Part shown: piece by piece, positions 33,659 through 41,346 of the stretch
Numbering within the stretch: position 1 is the stretch's first letter
Layout of the letters: each line of letters begins with the position of its first letter
Origin: Promineifilum sp.
GTDB lineage: Bacteria > Chloroflexota > Anaerolineae > Promineifilales > Promineifilaceae
Assembly (NCBI GenBank): GCA_018058545.1
Contig: JAGOZU010000001.1
Span: 1 to 64,000 of the forward strand
Reading direction: 5' to 3'
Length of the DNA stretch: 64,000 nt
Position numbers and translations under genes: made by a program
The notes under the pieces: model-generated
What the model was told of the DNA's origin: nothing
What the model saw: the letters and a program-made list of their open reading frames with translations, nothing else
Databases searched by the model: none

Positions 33659-35659
33659 CTAAAAGTCGATATCGACGTCCTCGTCCGTCCATTGGTCGGT
33701 ATGCTTGCCACCCTTGCGCTTGCGATCGACGACGACCTGATCCAACTCTTCGTTATAAACCAGCGGTTGACCCTTGCGCTTCTTGCGCTTGGCCTCTTCT
33801 TCGGCCGCCGTTTCCTCGGTCGTGGGCCGAACCACGACAACCGCGGGTTTCTTCTTGCGCTCCGTCTTGGCGGGTTTCGGCTCTTCCGTAAAGATCGACT
33901 GCGACAGGTCATCGATGGGCGCCAGCATCTCCTCGACCTCCGGCTCCACATCTTCCATCTCGATCACCCCGGCGATCTCCGGCTCATCTTTATCGACGCT
34001 TTCATCTTCCAGAAGGGTTTGGAAATCCGCCTCGGCGAAGTCCGGATCAGGAACGGCCGTAGCCATGTCCTCGTCCTCGACAACGCGCTCCTCCAGCGGC
34101 ACTTCCTCAACGATGACGCCTTCCTCGGCCTGGGCCGCTTCCGCGGCCATCACGGCGGCGATCTGTTCGGCCTGATAAGCTCCCAAGGTCTCCTTCACCG
34201 TCTCCAGGGCCTTCTCGCCCAGCCCGCGCAGCTTCAGGAAGTAGTCGTCGCCCATCTCCAGAATATAGATCAGGTCGCCCACGGTATTGACGTTCGTATC
34301 CAGCAACAGGTTGTGGATACGACCGGGCAGATCGAGCACATCGAGCGGTTGCTGCCAGGCTTCGTCGGGCACGCGCTTGCGTATCTCGGCGCGTTCCTTG
34401 CGCACCACTTCATGCTTCTCGGCGCGTTGGGCGATGATGCGGCCCTCGACGCCGGCCACAAGCCGATCGAGCGTCAGATAATCCTCAGCGGTGATCGGGC
34501 GGCCCACCTGCTTCTTGTCCAGAATATTGCGGATCTGGCTCAGGAAGGTTTCGTCCTTGGCCAGGCGCGGATCGACCGCCGGGTTATGCAGATTATCGAG
34601 CGACTCCGAGGCGGCCTCGGTCAGGTTCTTGATATCGATACGCCAGCCGGTCAGTTTGGCCGCCAGACGGGCGTTTTGTCCCTCGCGGCCGATGGCCAGC
34701 GACAGCTGGTCGTCGGGCACGATGACCACGGCCGTCTTGCCCTCTTCCGGGTGCTCTTCCAGAAAGACATGGGAGACGCGCGCCGGGCTGAGCGCCTTGG
34801 CGATGAACACCCGCTGGTCGCCGTCCCATTCGATGACGTCGATCTTCTCGTCGTTCAATTCGCGCACGATGCTCTGAATGCGGACGCCGCGCATGCCGAC
34901 GCACGCGCCAACCGGGTCGACCCCGTGCTGAAGCGCCTGCACAGCCACCTTGGAGCGCTGGCCTGCCTCGCGAGCGATGCTCTTGATGTCCACCTGGCCA
35001 TTGTAGATCTCCGGCACTTCCAGTTCCAGCAGGCGGCGTAACAGGTTGCGATGGTTGCGGCTGACGACGATCTGCGGGCCGCGGCTGGTGCGCCGAACTT
35101 CCAGGACATAGACGCGAATCTTGTCGTGCGCCCGGTAGCGCTCGCCCTGAACCTGCTGGCTCTTGGGCAAGATCGCTTCCGTCCGGCCGAGACCGATGGT
35201 GATATGTTGGCCGCTGATGCTTTGCACCGTGCCGTTCACCAGTTCGCCCTCGCGGCCGGAGAAGTCCTCGAAGAGGTGCTCGCGCTCGGCCTCGCGGACG
35301 CGCTGCAGGAGCACCTGCTTGGCCGTCTGCGCCGCGATGCGGCCGAAGCTCTCGGTGGTGCTGTCAACCATCACCACGTCGCCCAACTGGGCGTCGGTGT
35401 GGCCTTCCTTGCGCGCCGCAGTCAAGGTGACTTCGGTTCGATTGTCGAGCACATCGTCCACAACCTCTTTCTCGGTGAAGATGGTCGGATCGCCCGTGCG
35501 CGGGTCGATCTCAACTGTAACCGCCTGGTTGCTGCTGAGGTTCGCGTCGCGCCGGTAGGCGGAAACAAGGGCCGTCTTCAACGCTTCGAAGACGTCCTCT
35601 TTGGGGAGACCCCGTGACTCACATATTTCGTTGAAAGCCAGGATAAATTCGCTTTTCAT
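33659..35659 (-). CDS. nusA: Transcription factor NusA with long acidic/basic C-terminal extension
   Basis: 666 aa, versus about 350-500 in most bacteria. N-terminal RNAP-binding domain (1-125), S1 (about 132-200; GELVNGTVQSIS), KH1-KH2 (about 205-345; SPARVSHVFL, AIGREGQNARLAA), then a helix-hairpin-helix/AR-like region (about 455-510; LRGLGEKALETV). Residues about 515-666 are low complexity: first acidic, then Lys/Arg-rich (KRKKRKGQP; VVVDRKRKGGK). NusA controls pausing, termination and antitermination. It is first in its operon; rimP, usually just upstream, is absent here. Confidence 0.95.
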   Translation of the reverse strand: MKSEFILAFNEICESRGLPKEDVFEALKTALVSAYRRDANLSSNQAVTVEIDPRTGDPTIFTEKEVVDDVLDNRTEVTLTAARKEGHTDAQLGDVVMVDSTTESFGRIAAQTAKQVLLQRVREAEREHLFEDFSGREGELVNGTVQSISGQHITIGLGRTEAILPKSQQVQGERYRAHDKIRVYVLEVRRTSRGPQIVVSRNHRNLLRRLLELEVPEIYNGQVDIKSIAREAGQRSKVAVQALQHGVDPVGACVGMRGVRIQSIVRELNDEKIDVIEWDGDQRVFIAKALSPARVSHVFLEEHPEEGKTAVVIVPDDQLSLAIGREGQNARLAAKLTGWRIDIKNLTEAASESLDNLHNPAVDPRLAKDETFLSQIRNILDKKQVGRPITAEDYLTLDRLVAGVEGRIIAQRAEKHEVVRKERAEIRKRVPDEAWQQPLDVLDLPGRIHNLLLDTNVNTVGDLIYILEMGDDYFLKLRGLGEKALETVKETLGAYQAEQIAAVMAAEAAQAEEGVIVEEVPLEERVVEDEDMATAVPDPDFAEADFQTLLEDESVDKDEPEIAGVIEMEDVEPEVEEMLAPIDDLSQSIFTEEPKPAKTERKKKPAVVVVRPTTEETAAEEEAKRKKRKGQPLVYNEELDQVVVDRKRKGGKHTDQWTDEDVDIDF

Positions 35660-35726
35660 GGAATCTGTTCCAACCTGTTCTGTTTTAATCCGTCACTTCG
35701 CGGACGGAATCTCCTGCCTAAGTAAC

Positions 35727-35751
35727 AAAAAAAGTGGGGTGGCCCACTTTT
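35727..35751 (-). terminator. Terminator-like hairpin inside the nusA leader (candidate attenuator)
   Basis: On the minus strand AAAAGTGGG (35751-35743), loop CCAC, CCCACTTTTTTT (35738-35727): a 9-bp stem with a 7-T run. It lies between the predicted promoter at 35787-35815 and the nusA start at 35659, with no gene upstream that would need terminating. Confidence 0.72.
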
Positions 35752-35786
35752 CCGTCGATCAGTATCTCCAGAATGTTGTAAATAAT

Positions 35787-35815
35787 AGTATAGCACGACG
35801 GCCGCTTTTCGACAA
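35787..35815 (-). promoter_or_regulatory. Predicted promoter of the nusA-ribF operon
   Basis: On the minus strand TTGTCG (35815-35810), 17-bp spacer, TATACT (35792-35787) preceded by an extended -10 TGC. The expected leader is about 120 nt. Confidence 0.65.
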
Positions 35816-35878
35816 ATTGCCCGGTCATCCTGTTTGGTGAAAAACGATAAACGACTGCTTCTCACATTGCCAATTTAG

Positions 35879-36036
35879 TATAATCGTAGTATGGTAAAGT
35901 CCTGATTAATAGCGCGCAAGTCGCCCTCGGACGAATCTGCTCCTCGAGGAGAGCCGGATGGGCGACTGCAAATACGTACAGCATAAGGTTCTGGCGATGA
36001 TCGACCAAACAGGCGATCGGCGCCGGGCTTTTTTTT
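35879..36036 (+). promoter_or_regulatory. Structured leader with terminator upstream of potA (candidate riboswitch or attenuator)
   Basis: A TATAAT at 35879-35884 (no strong -35) could start an RNA of about 145 nt. It contains a long helix pairing 35919-35926 (AGTCGCCC) with 35960-35967 (GGGCGACT), extendable to 10 bp by GC/GC across a bulged A; inside it a 4-bp helix (35927-35930 with 35954-35957) and a hairpin CTCC-TCGA-GGAG (35940-35951). A second domain is an intrinsic terminator: GGCGATGATCG (35993-36003) pairs with CGATCGGCGCC (36014-36024) and eight T follow at 36029-36036. potA starts 63 bases later. I could not match it to a riboswitch class I know. Confidence 0.6.
35990..36036 (+). 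terminator. Intrinsic terminator between the leader and potA
   Basis: An 11-bp stem with one mismatch and one G-T pair, 10-nt loop, short GGGC and then T8. No gene ends before it on this strand, so it would act on the leader RNA itself. Confidence 0.75.
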
Positions 36037-36098
36037 CGCATTGATCGCCTTGTGGACTTGGGGTTCGCTGAATCCCGCGAGGTCTGTAGGGAAAGGCT

Positions 36099-37304
36099 AT
36101 GACAGATTCGTTCCGTGTGGAATTACATAACGTCACCAAACGCTTCGGCGATTACACGGCCGTCGATAATCTCGACCTGGAGATTCGCGACAGCGAGTTC
36201 TTTTCGCTTATCGGCCCGAGCGGTTGCGGCAAGACGACTACCCTGCGCATGATCGCCGGGTTCGAGCAACCGACCGAGGGCGAGATATTCATCGGCGGCC
36301 ATCGTGTCGAGGGCGTCCCCGCCCACCGCCGCCCGGTCAACACCGTCTTCCAGAACTACGCCCTTTTCCCCCTCATGACCGTCGCCCAGAACGTGGCCTT
36401 TGGGCTGGAGATGCAAAAGGTAGCCGCGCCGGAGATAAAACGACGTGTGGCCGAGGCTCTGGAACTGGTTCGGCTGCCGCAACTGGCCGACCGCAAGCCG
36501 CGGCAGCTATCCGGCGGCCAGCAGCAGCGCGTGGCCCTGGCGCGGGCGCTGGTGAATCGGCCGCAGGTGTTGCTTCTCGACGAGCCGCTGGGCGCGCTGG
36601 ACCTGAAGCTGCGCCGGGCGATGCAGATCGAACTCAAACACATCCAGAGCGAAGTCGGCATCACCTTCATCTACGTCACCCATGACCAGGAGGAAGCGAT
36701 GACGATGTCCGATCGCATCGGCATCATGAGCGAGGGCGTCCTGCAGCAGGTCGGCTCACCGCATGACGTCTACGAGAAGCCGGCCAATCGCTTCGTCGCC
36801 GACTTCATTGGCGAGACCAACTTTCTGCCGGCCACCGTCGCCCGGCTGGAGACGGAAGAAGATTACCCAATGGTGACCCTCCAGGGTGGCGTCCGTGTGC
36901 TGGCCGCCAACGAAGGCCACGACCTGCGCCTTGACCAGACCATCACGCTGACCATCCGGCCGGAGCGCATCAACCTCTATCCGCAGGGCAAGGTGGACGT
37001 GCTGAAGGCCGAGAGCGGTCTGGAGGCTGAGGAGCTGGAGCGTATTCTGGGGGCCAAGATGCCCGGCCCGGTGGATATGAAAGAGTTCCTGCTGGCCGAG
37101 CCGGAAAACGTGGTTCTCAATGGGCGGCTGGAAGAGGCGTTCTATATCGGCACCGACACCCGATTCCGGGTGACACTGGAGGGCGGCGCGTCGCTCGTCG
37201 TTCGCCAGCAAAACTACGGCTCGCGCTATGACATGCCGTTCGACGTGGGCAGCCAGGTCTATGTGCAGTGGGCGGCCGAGAACGCCCAGATATTGATCGA
37301 TTAG
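36099..37304 (+). CDS. potA: Spermidine/putrescine ABC transporter ATP-binding protein PotA
   Basis: 401 aa. The ATPase of a polyamine-type importer. Walker A GPSGCGKTT (39-47), signature LSGGQQQR, Walker B LLLDEPLGALD and the switch His (YVTHDQEEAM) are all present. The C-terminal TOBE-type regulatory domain (about 240-400) is about 25 residues longer than in E. coli, with an insert near residues 305-335 (EAEELERILGAKMPG). First of the potABCD operon. Confidence 0.95.
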   Translation: MTDSFRVELHNVTKRFGDYTAVDNLDLEIRDSEFFSLIGPSGCGKTTTLRMIAGFEQPTEGEIFIGGHRVEGVPAHRRPVNTVFQNYALFPLMTVAQNVAFGLEMQKVAAPEIKRRVAEALELVRLPQLADRKPRQLSGGQQQRVALARALVNRPQVLLLDEPLGALDLKLRRAMQIELKHIQSEVGITFIYVTHDQEEAMTMSDRIGIMSEGVLQQVGSPHDVYEKPANRFVADFIGETNFLPATVARLETEEDYPMVTLQGGVRVLAANEGHDLRLDQTITLTIRPERINLYPQGKVDVLKAESGLEAEELERILGAKMPGPVDMKEFLLAEPENVVLNGRLEEAFYIGTDTRFRVTLEGGASLVVRQQNYGSRYDMPFDVGSQVYVQWAAENAQILID

Positions 37305-37320
37305 CAATTGGAGACTATAG

Positions 37321-37350
37321 AAACCGGGTTTCCCGGAAGAAACCCGGTTT
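37321..37350. repeat. Hairpin between potA and potB (AAACCGGGTTT palindrome)
   Basis: Perfect 11-bp arms AAACCGGGTTT / AAACCCGGTTT around an 8-nt loop, without a T run. It resembles the hairpin at 47009-47039 (GAAACCGG start). It may be an mRNA-stabilising or weak terminating element inside the operon. Confidence 0.6.
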
Positions 37351-37430
37351 AATGGGAACAACCATATGAGTACCAACTATCGCAAACATTACGCCGGCGG
37401 CAGCCGATTCCATAACAGCAGGAGGAGCCG

Positions 37431-38822
37431 ATGGCTGTCACGAATGACACCGGGTTGAGCCCGCGATCCACATCCCCGAATCCCCTCCTGACACGCAGTC
37501 ACGACCCCTTCCTCCGCGCCGCCGCCGTCGTCAATTTGGTTCAGGCTCTCCTCTGGCTCTCCCTTCTTGTTCGCTGGGCAACTTTTAGCATCATCAACTG
37601 GCGGCCGCTGGCCGTCGAATTATCGTTGGCCAACTGGTCACCCGTTACCGCCTACGCTGTCTATGGGGCGTTGCTGGCGCTCAGCCTCGTCGCCGGGCTG
37701 GGCCTCTGGCGCGAGACAAGCCGGGCGCGGCCGTTGGACTTCGTCGCCGCAGCCGTCACCCTGGCGGCCGGCCTCGGCTACTACCTGCTGGTTGGGGAGT
37801 TCTATGGCGCGATTGTGCTCGTCGGGCTGGGCGGCATGGCTCTGCTCTTGCTGACCCGGCAGGCCGCCTGGTCGATGGCCTTCCCGTCGGCCTACTGGCT
37901 GCTCATCTTCTTCATCATCCCGCTGGCGATCGTCTTTGTCGTCAGTCTGGGCGAGCGCTCCCGGCTGGGCACGGTCACCTATCCGGCCTTCGACCCGGGC
38001 AATCTCGGCGCCTACTTCAACGATTACGGCCGCATCTTCAGCCGCATCGGCGGGGAATTCATCTATCTGCGCATCTTCGGCCGCTCCATCTGGCTGGCCT
38101 TGCTCAACACGATCATCTGCCTGCTCTTCGGCTACCCGTTCGCCTACTGGATCGCCCGGCAACCGGCCAACCATCGCAACATCCTCATCTTTCTGGTGAT
38201 GATCCCGTTCTGGACCAACTTTCTGGTGCGCACCTACGCCTGGATGCTCATCCTGCGCGATTCGGGGCTGATCAATAACTTCTGGACCATGACGCTCCAT
38301 GAGCAAGCCGTGCGGTTGGCCGCGGTCTCGCCGCTGTTCGATTGGTTGGCCGCGGCCACGTCGCAAAAACTGCCGCTGCTCTATAACTTCCCGGCCGTGT
38401 TGCTGGGCTTATTCTACGGCTACCTGCCGTTCATGGTCCTGCCGCTGTATACGAACCTGGAGAAGGTGAACTGGTCGTTGCTGGAGGCGGCATCCGACCT
38501 GTATGCCGGACGCCGGCAGAGCTTCCGCCGCGTGTTGCTGCCGTTGTCCCTGCCGGGCATCGTCGCCGGGTCGATCATCGTCTTCATCCCCTCGCTGGGA
38601 GCCTACGTCACGCCCGACCTGATGGGCGGGGCCAAGGTCGCCCTGCTGGGCAACCTGCTGCAGCAACAGTTCATGACCGTTCGCGACTGGCCGTTCGGCT
38701 CAGCCATCAGCTTCATCATGATGGCCGTCATGCTGGCGGCGACGATAGTCTATTTCCGCGTGTCGACCGAGGACGATCCCTTGGCGGAGATGACCGCGGC
38801 TCAGGGGATGCTGGATCAATAA
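37431..38822 (+). CDS. potB: Polyamine ABC transporter permease PotB with an extra N-terminal membrane region
   Basis: 463 aa, about 180 longer than E. coli PotB. The last about 290 residues are the PotB permease with the EAA loop (LLEAASDLYAGRRQSFRRVLL) that contacts PotA. Residues 1-155 add four predicted TM helices (about 30-50, 65-88, 98-116, 121-140), of no family known to me. An AGGAGG is seen just before the ATG (agcaggaggagccg). The stop TAA overlaps the presumed AUA start of potC. Confidence 0.9.
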   Translation: MAVTNDTGLSPRSTSPNPLLTRSHDPFLRAAAVVNLVQALLWLSLLVRWATFSIINWRPLAVELSLANWSPVTAYAVYGALLALSLVAGLGLWRETSRARPLDFVAAAVTLAAGLGYYLLVGEFYGAIVLVGLGGMALLLLTRQAAWSMAFPSAYWLLIFFIIPLAIVFVVSLGERSRLGTVTYPAFDPGNLGAYFNDYGRIFSRIGGEFIYLRIFGRSIWLALLNTIICLLFGYPFAYWIARQPANHRNILIFLVMIPFWTNFLVRTYAWMLILRDSGLINNFWTMTLHEQAVRLAAVSPLFDWLAAATSQKLPLLYNFPAVLLGLFYGYLPFMVLPLYTNLEKVNWSLLEAASDLYAGRRQSFRRVLLPLSLPGIVAGSIIVFIPSLGAYVTPDLMGGAKVALLGNLLQQQFMTVRDWPFGSAISFIMMAVMLAATIVYFRVSTEDDPLAEMTAAQGMLDQ

Positions 38823-39673
38823 CCACAACCAACCCATCCCTTTCCGTATCCCCGTCGCCATCCGACACCCCTCGCCCACGTCGCGCGCCGCGCGACCACG
38901 CCCGAGCGTCTTTCAACAGTCGTGCCCTGAACTGGCTGGCGATCGGCATCTTCCTGTTCCTCTATCTGCCGATCATCATCCTGGTCATCTATTCCTTCAG
39001 CGGCTCACGCAACGTCGGCGTCTGGACCGGGTTCAGCACGCGCTGGTATGCCGAGCTACTGGGTGACAAGTTACTCATCAATGCGTTTCGCGTCAGCCTG
39101 TGGGTGGCCGTCTGGTCGACGCTCATCAGCACCGTGCTGGGCACGATGGCGGCGATGGCCCTGGAACGCTATCGCTTCCGCGGCCGTCTGACGTTCGACA
39201 CGGCCCTCTATCTGCCCATCATCATCCCCGACATCGTCATGGCCCTGTCGACACTGCTGTTCTTCGTCACCTTCGCCGTGCCGCTCAGCCGCTACACCAT
39301 CCTGGTGACCCACATCGCCTTCAACATCTCCTTTGTGGCCGTGGTGGTGCGGGCGCGTCTGGCGGAGATGGACAAGTCGCTGGAAGAAGCCGCGGCCGAC
39401 CTGGGCGCCGACACCTGGACGACTTTCCGCCGCGTCACCCTGCCCATCCTGATGCCGGGCATCGTCTCCGCGGCGCTGCTGGCCTTCACCCTGTCGCTCG
39501 ATGATTTCGTCATCACCTTCTTCGTCGCCGGGCCGGGGTCGACCACGCTGCCGGTGCGCGTCTATTCGATGATCAAGTTCGGCGTCACACCGGAGGTCAA
39601 CGCCATCTCGACGCTGATGCTGCTGGGATCGACGGTGCTGGTGGTGATTTCGCTGTTGATCCAGCGAAAGTGA
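38819..39673 (+). CDS. potC: Polyamine ABC transporter permease PotC, apparent AUA start
   Basis: 284 aa if started at ATA 38819. The second permease: TM1 (residues about 42-62; IFLFLYLPIIILVIYSF), the PotC core and the EAA loop (LEEAAADLGADTWTTFRRVTL) are normal. There is no ATG, GTG or TTG in frame between the potB overlap and 39104, which is inside TM2. The only geometry like the usual ATGA overlap is ATAA at 38819-38822, where AUA overlaps the potB stop UAA. A CTG at about 38928 is another choice. A sequencing error cannot be excluded. Confidence 0.85.
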   Translation: MTTTNPSLSVSPSPSDTPRPRRAPRDHARASFNSRALNWLAIGIFLFLYLPIIILVIYSFSGSRNVGVWTGFSTRWYAELLGDKLLINAFRVSLWVAVWSTLISTVLGTMAAMALERYRFRGRLTFDTALYLPIIIPDIVMALSTLLFFVTFAVPLSRYTILVTHIAFNISFVAVVVRARLAEMDKSLEEAAADLGADTWTTFRRVTLPILMPGIVSAALLAFTLSLDDFVITFFVAGPGSTTLPVRVYSMIKFGVTPEVNAISTLMLLGSTVLVVISLLIQRK

Positions 39674-39678
39674 TAATA

Positions 39679-39710
39679 AATTACGAATTGCGAATTACGA
39701 ATTACGAATG
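39679..39710. repeat. Tandem heptamer TTACGAA, four copies
   Basis: Between potC and potD: TTACGAA, TTGCGAA, TTACGAA, TTACGAA (39681-39708). A related fragment CTAATTCGTAATTC lies in the opposite orientation at 41325-41338, near the end of the next transcription unit. Such AATTACGAATT strings recur in many bacterial intergenic regions; role unknown. Confidence 0.75.
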
Positions 39711-39721
39711 AGGAGAAGAGA

Positions 39722-40876
39722 ATGAAGAAGTTAATCGGTTTAATGATCCTGATCGGGCTGCTGACCATGCTGGCAACCGCTTGCAGTGGCGGCCCGGCCG
39801 GCGGTCCCGGCGCTTCGGCCACTGATGCCCCGGCGGCCGAGATCGGTTCGGGCGAAGTTCAGCTCGCCCCGCAGCTCAGCGTCTACAACTGGGCCGACTA
39901 CATCGACGAGCAGGTGCTGGCCGACTACACCGAGCGGTACGGCGTCGAGATCATCTATGACACCTACGCCTCGAACGAAGACCTGCTGACCAAACTGCAG
40001 GCGGGCGCGAGCGGCTACGACGTCATCTTCCCGTCCGACTATATGGTCGTTCAGATGATTGAGTTGGGTTTGCTGGCGGAGATCGACGCCGAATCCCTGC
40101 CGAACTTTGCCAACATCAACGAAGCGTTCAAGAACCCGCCCTATGACCCCGGCAACGCCCATTGCGTACCCTACCAGTGGGGCATGACCGGCATCGCCTA
40201 TCGAGACGGCAATCCGGCCTTCGAGGCCGGCCCGCCCAATAGCTGGGCTTATATCTTCGACAAGGAAGTCATGGCGCAGTACGCTGATGAGGGGATCAAC
40301 GTCCTCAATGACCAGCGCGAACTGATGGCTGCCGCGCTCTTCTATTTGGGCCATTCGCCCAATTCCACCGATGGCGCCGACCTGGAGGCGGCCCGCGATC
40401 TGATTCTGCAAGCCAAACCAATGTGGAAGACCTTCAACAGCGAGGACTACTACAGCACGCTGATGGAGAGCGATGAGATCGTCCTGTCCCACGCCTGGAG
40501 CGGCGACGCAGCCCAGGCCTACTGGAACACCTTTGACGAGGAAACCGGCACGGGCAACTGGCTCTTCACGGTGCCGACAGAGGGCGCGGTGCGGTTCGCC
40601 GATAACGTTTGCATCCCGGCCAACAGCCAGCGGATCGAGACCGCACTGCACTTCATGAATTACCTGATGGAGGCTCAGGTCGCCGCGGCCATCACCAACT
40701 TCACCTATTACCCCAGCGCCAACGAGGCGGCCAAGGAGTTCATCGATCCCGAAATCCTCAACAACCCCGGCATCTATCCCCCGCCGGAAGTCGCCGCCAA
40801 ACTGGAATGGCTGACCGACGTGGGCGACGCGATCTTCATCTATGACGAGATGTGGACGGCGATTAAGGGGCAGTAA
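39722..40876 (+). CDS. potD: Polyamine-binding lipoprotein PotD
   Basis: 384 aa. Lipoprotein signal with lipobox LATAC (Cys21), as expected for a monoderm or diderm surface-anchored binding protein. The type-D PBP fold shows L-S-V-Y-N-W-A-D-Y-I and Y-D-V-I-F-P-S-D-Y, typical for spermidine/putrescine binding proteins. A strong SD (GAGGAG) is 7-8 nt upstream. It delivers substrate to PotB/PotC. Which polyamine it prefers cannot be read from the sequence. Confidence 0.95.
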   Translation: MKKLIGLMILIGLLTMLATACSGGPAGGPGASATDAPAAEIGSGEVQLAPQLSVYNWADYIDEQVLADYTERYGVEIIYDTYASNEDLLTKLQAGASGYDVIFPSDYMVVQMIELGLLAEIDAESLPNFANINEAFKNPPYDPGNAHCVPYQWGMTGIAYRDGNPAFEAGPPNSWAYIFDKEVMAQYADEGINVLNDQRELMAAALFYLGHSPNSTDGADLEAARDLILQAKPMWKTFNSEDYYSTLMESDEIVLSHAWSGDAAQAYWNTFDEETGTGNWLFTVPTEGAVRFADNVCIPANSQRIETALHFMNYLMEAQVAAAITNFTYYPSANEAAKEFIDPEILNNPGIYPPPEVAAKLEWLTDVGDAIFIYDEMWTAIKGQ

Positions 40877-40882
40877 ATAAAG

Positions 40883-40904
40883 CGGGGTCGGCCGCAGCCG
40901 ACCC
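40883..40904. other. Short hairpin after potD
   Basis: GGGGTCGGC / GCCGACCCC with a CGCA loop directly after the potD stop and no T run. It may protect the 3' end of the potABCD message. Confidence 0.5.
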
Positions 40905-40910
40905 CATAAC

Positions 40911-40960
40911 AACGCGGCGGGGGATCACGCGGGCATGGGCCTGCAACCCCGCGCCGTTTT
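40911..40960. terminator. Probable bidirectional terminator between potD and the EthD-like gene
   Basis: Arms AACGCGGCGGGG and CCCCGCGCCGTT pair except for a central 2-nt mismatch; plus strand ends in TTTT. It overlaps the stop of the convergent gene at 40959. Confidence 0.6.
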
Positions 40961-41267
40961 ATTCAGCAAACGATTCCGCATAAAACCAGGCGATGAGCTT
41001 GTTCTCCGCCCACGGCTTGAGCGCGTTCATCAGGGCGATCCCCGTTTCCGACGTCTGCGCCTGAAGCCAGGCCTGATCGTCGTCAAAATAAGCCTCGGCC
41101 ATCAAATGAAAGCGGGATTGTCCGAAGGGTTGCGAGAGGATGCGACTGACCTCAAATCGCCGCAAACCGGGCAGAGCCTCTACCAGCGGCAGGTGGGTGT
41201 TGCTGAAGAACTCTTCAAGCGTCATCTCATCGTCAACGCGGTAGTAGATTACGACGAATTTATACAT
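40959..41267 (-). CDS. EthD-family small protein
   Basis: 102 aa, single ferredoxin-like alpha+beta (dimeric alpha-beta barrel) domain: N-terminal strand Y-K-F-V-V-I-Y-Y, then the family motif TH-x-P-L-V-x-x-L-P-G-L-R-R. EthD itself belongs to an ether-degradation operon, but most members have no known role. It stands alone between the pot operon and the ccm cluster. Confidence 0.88.
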   Translation of the reverse strand: MYKFVVIYYRVDDEMTLEEFFSNTHLPLVEALPGLRRFEVSRILSQPFGQSRFHLMAEAYFDDDQAWLQAQTSETGIALMNALKPWAENKLIAWFYAESFAE

Positions 41268-41270
41268 GGC

Positions 41271-41312
41271 GGTCGGTGATCAGTGGTCGGTGATCAGTGG
41301 TCAGTAGATCAG
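41271..41312. repeat. 14-bp tandem repeat, three copies
   Basis: GGTCGGTGATCAGT at 41271-41284 and 41285-41298 exactly, then GGTCAGTAGATCAG, a degenerate third copy. It lies directly upstream of the EthD-like gene and 3' of the dihaem gene. Confidence 0.8.
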
Positions 41313-41346
41313 CGGCCTTCATTCCTAATTCGTAATTCCCGATTCG

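Noticed and set aside
35919-35967. Possible tRNA in the potA leader
   Set aside because: The long helix has no acceptor/T-loop signature and no CCA; better read as a leader structure.
38600-38822. Slippery site for PotB-PotC frameshifting
   Set aside because: No X-XXY-YYZ heptamer or strong following pseudoknot is visible at the overlap, so coupled re-initiation is preferred, although a fusion is not excluded.
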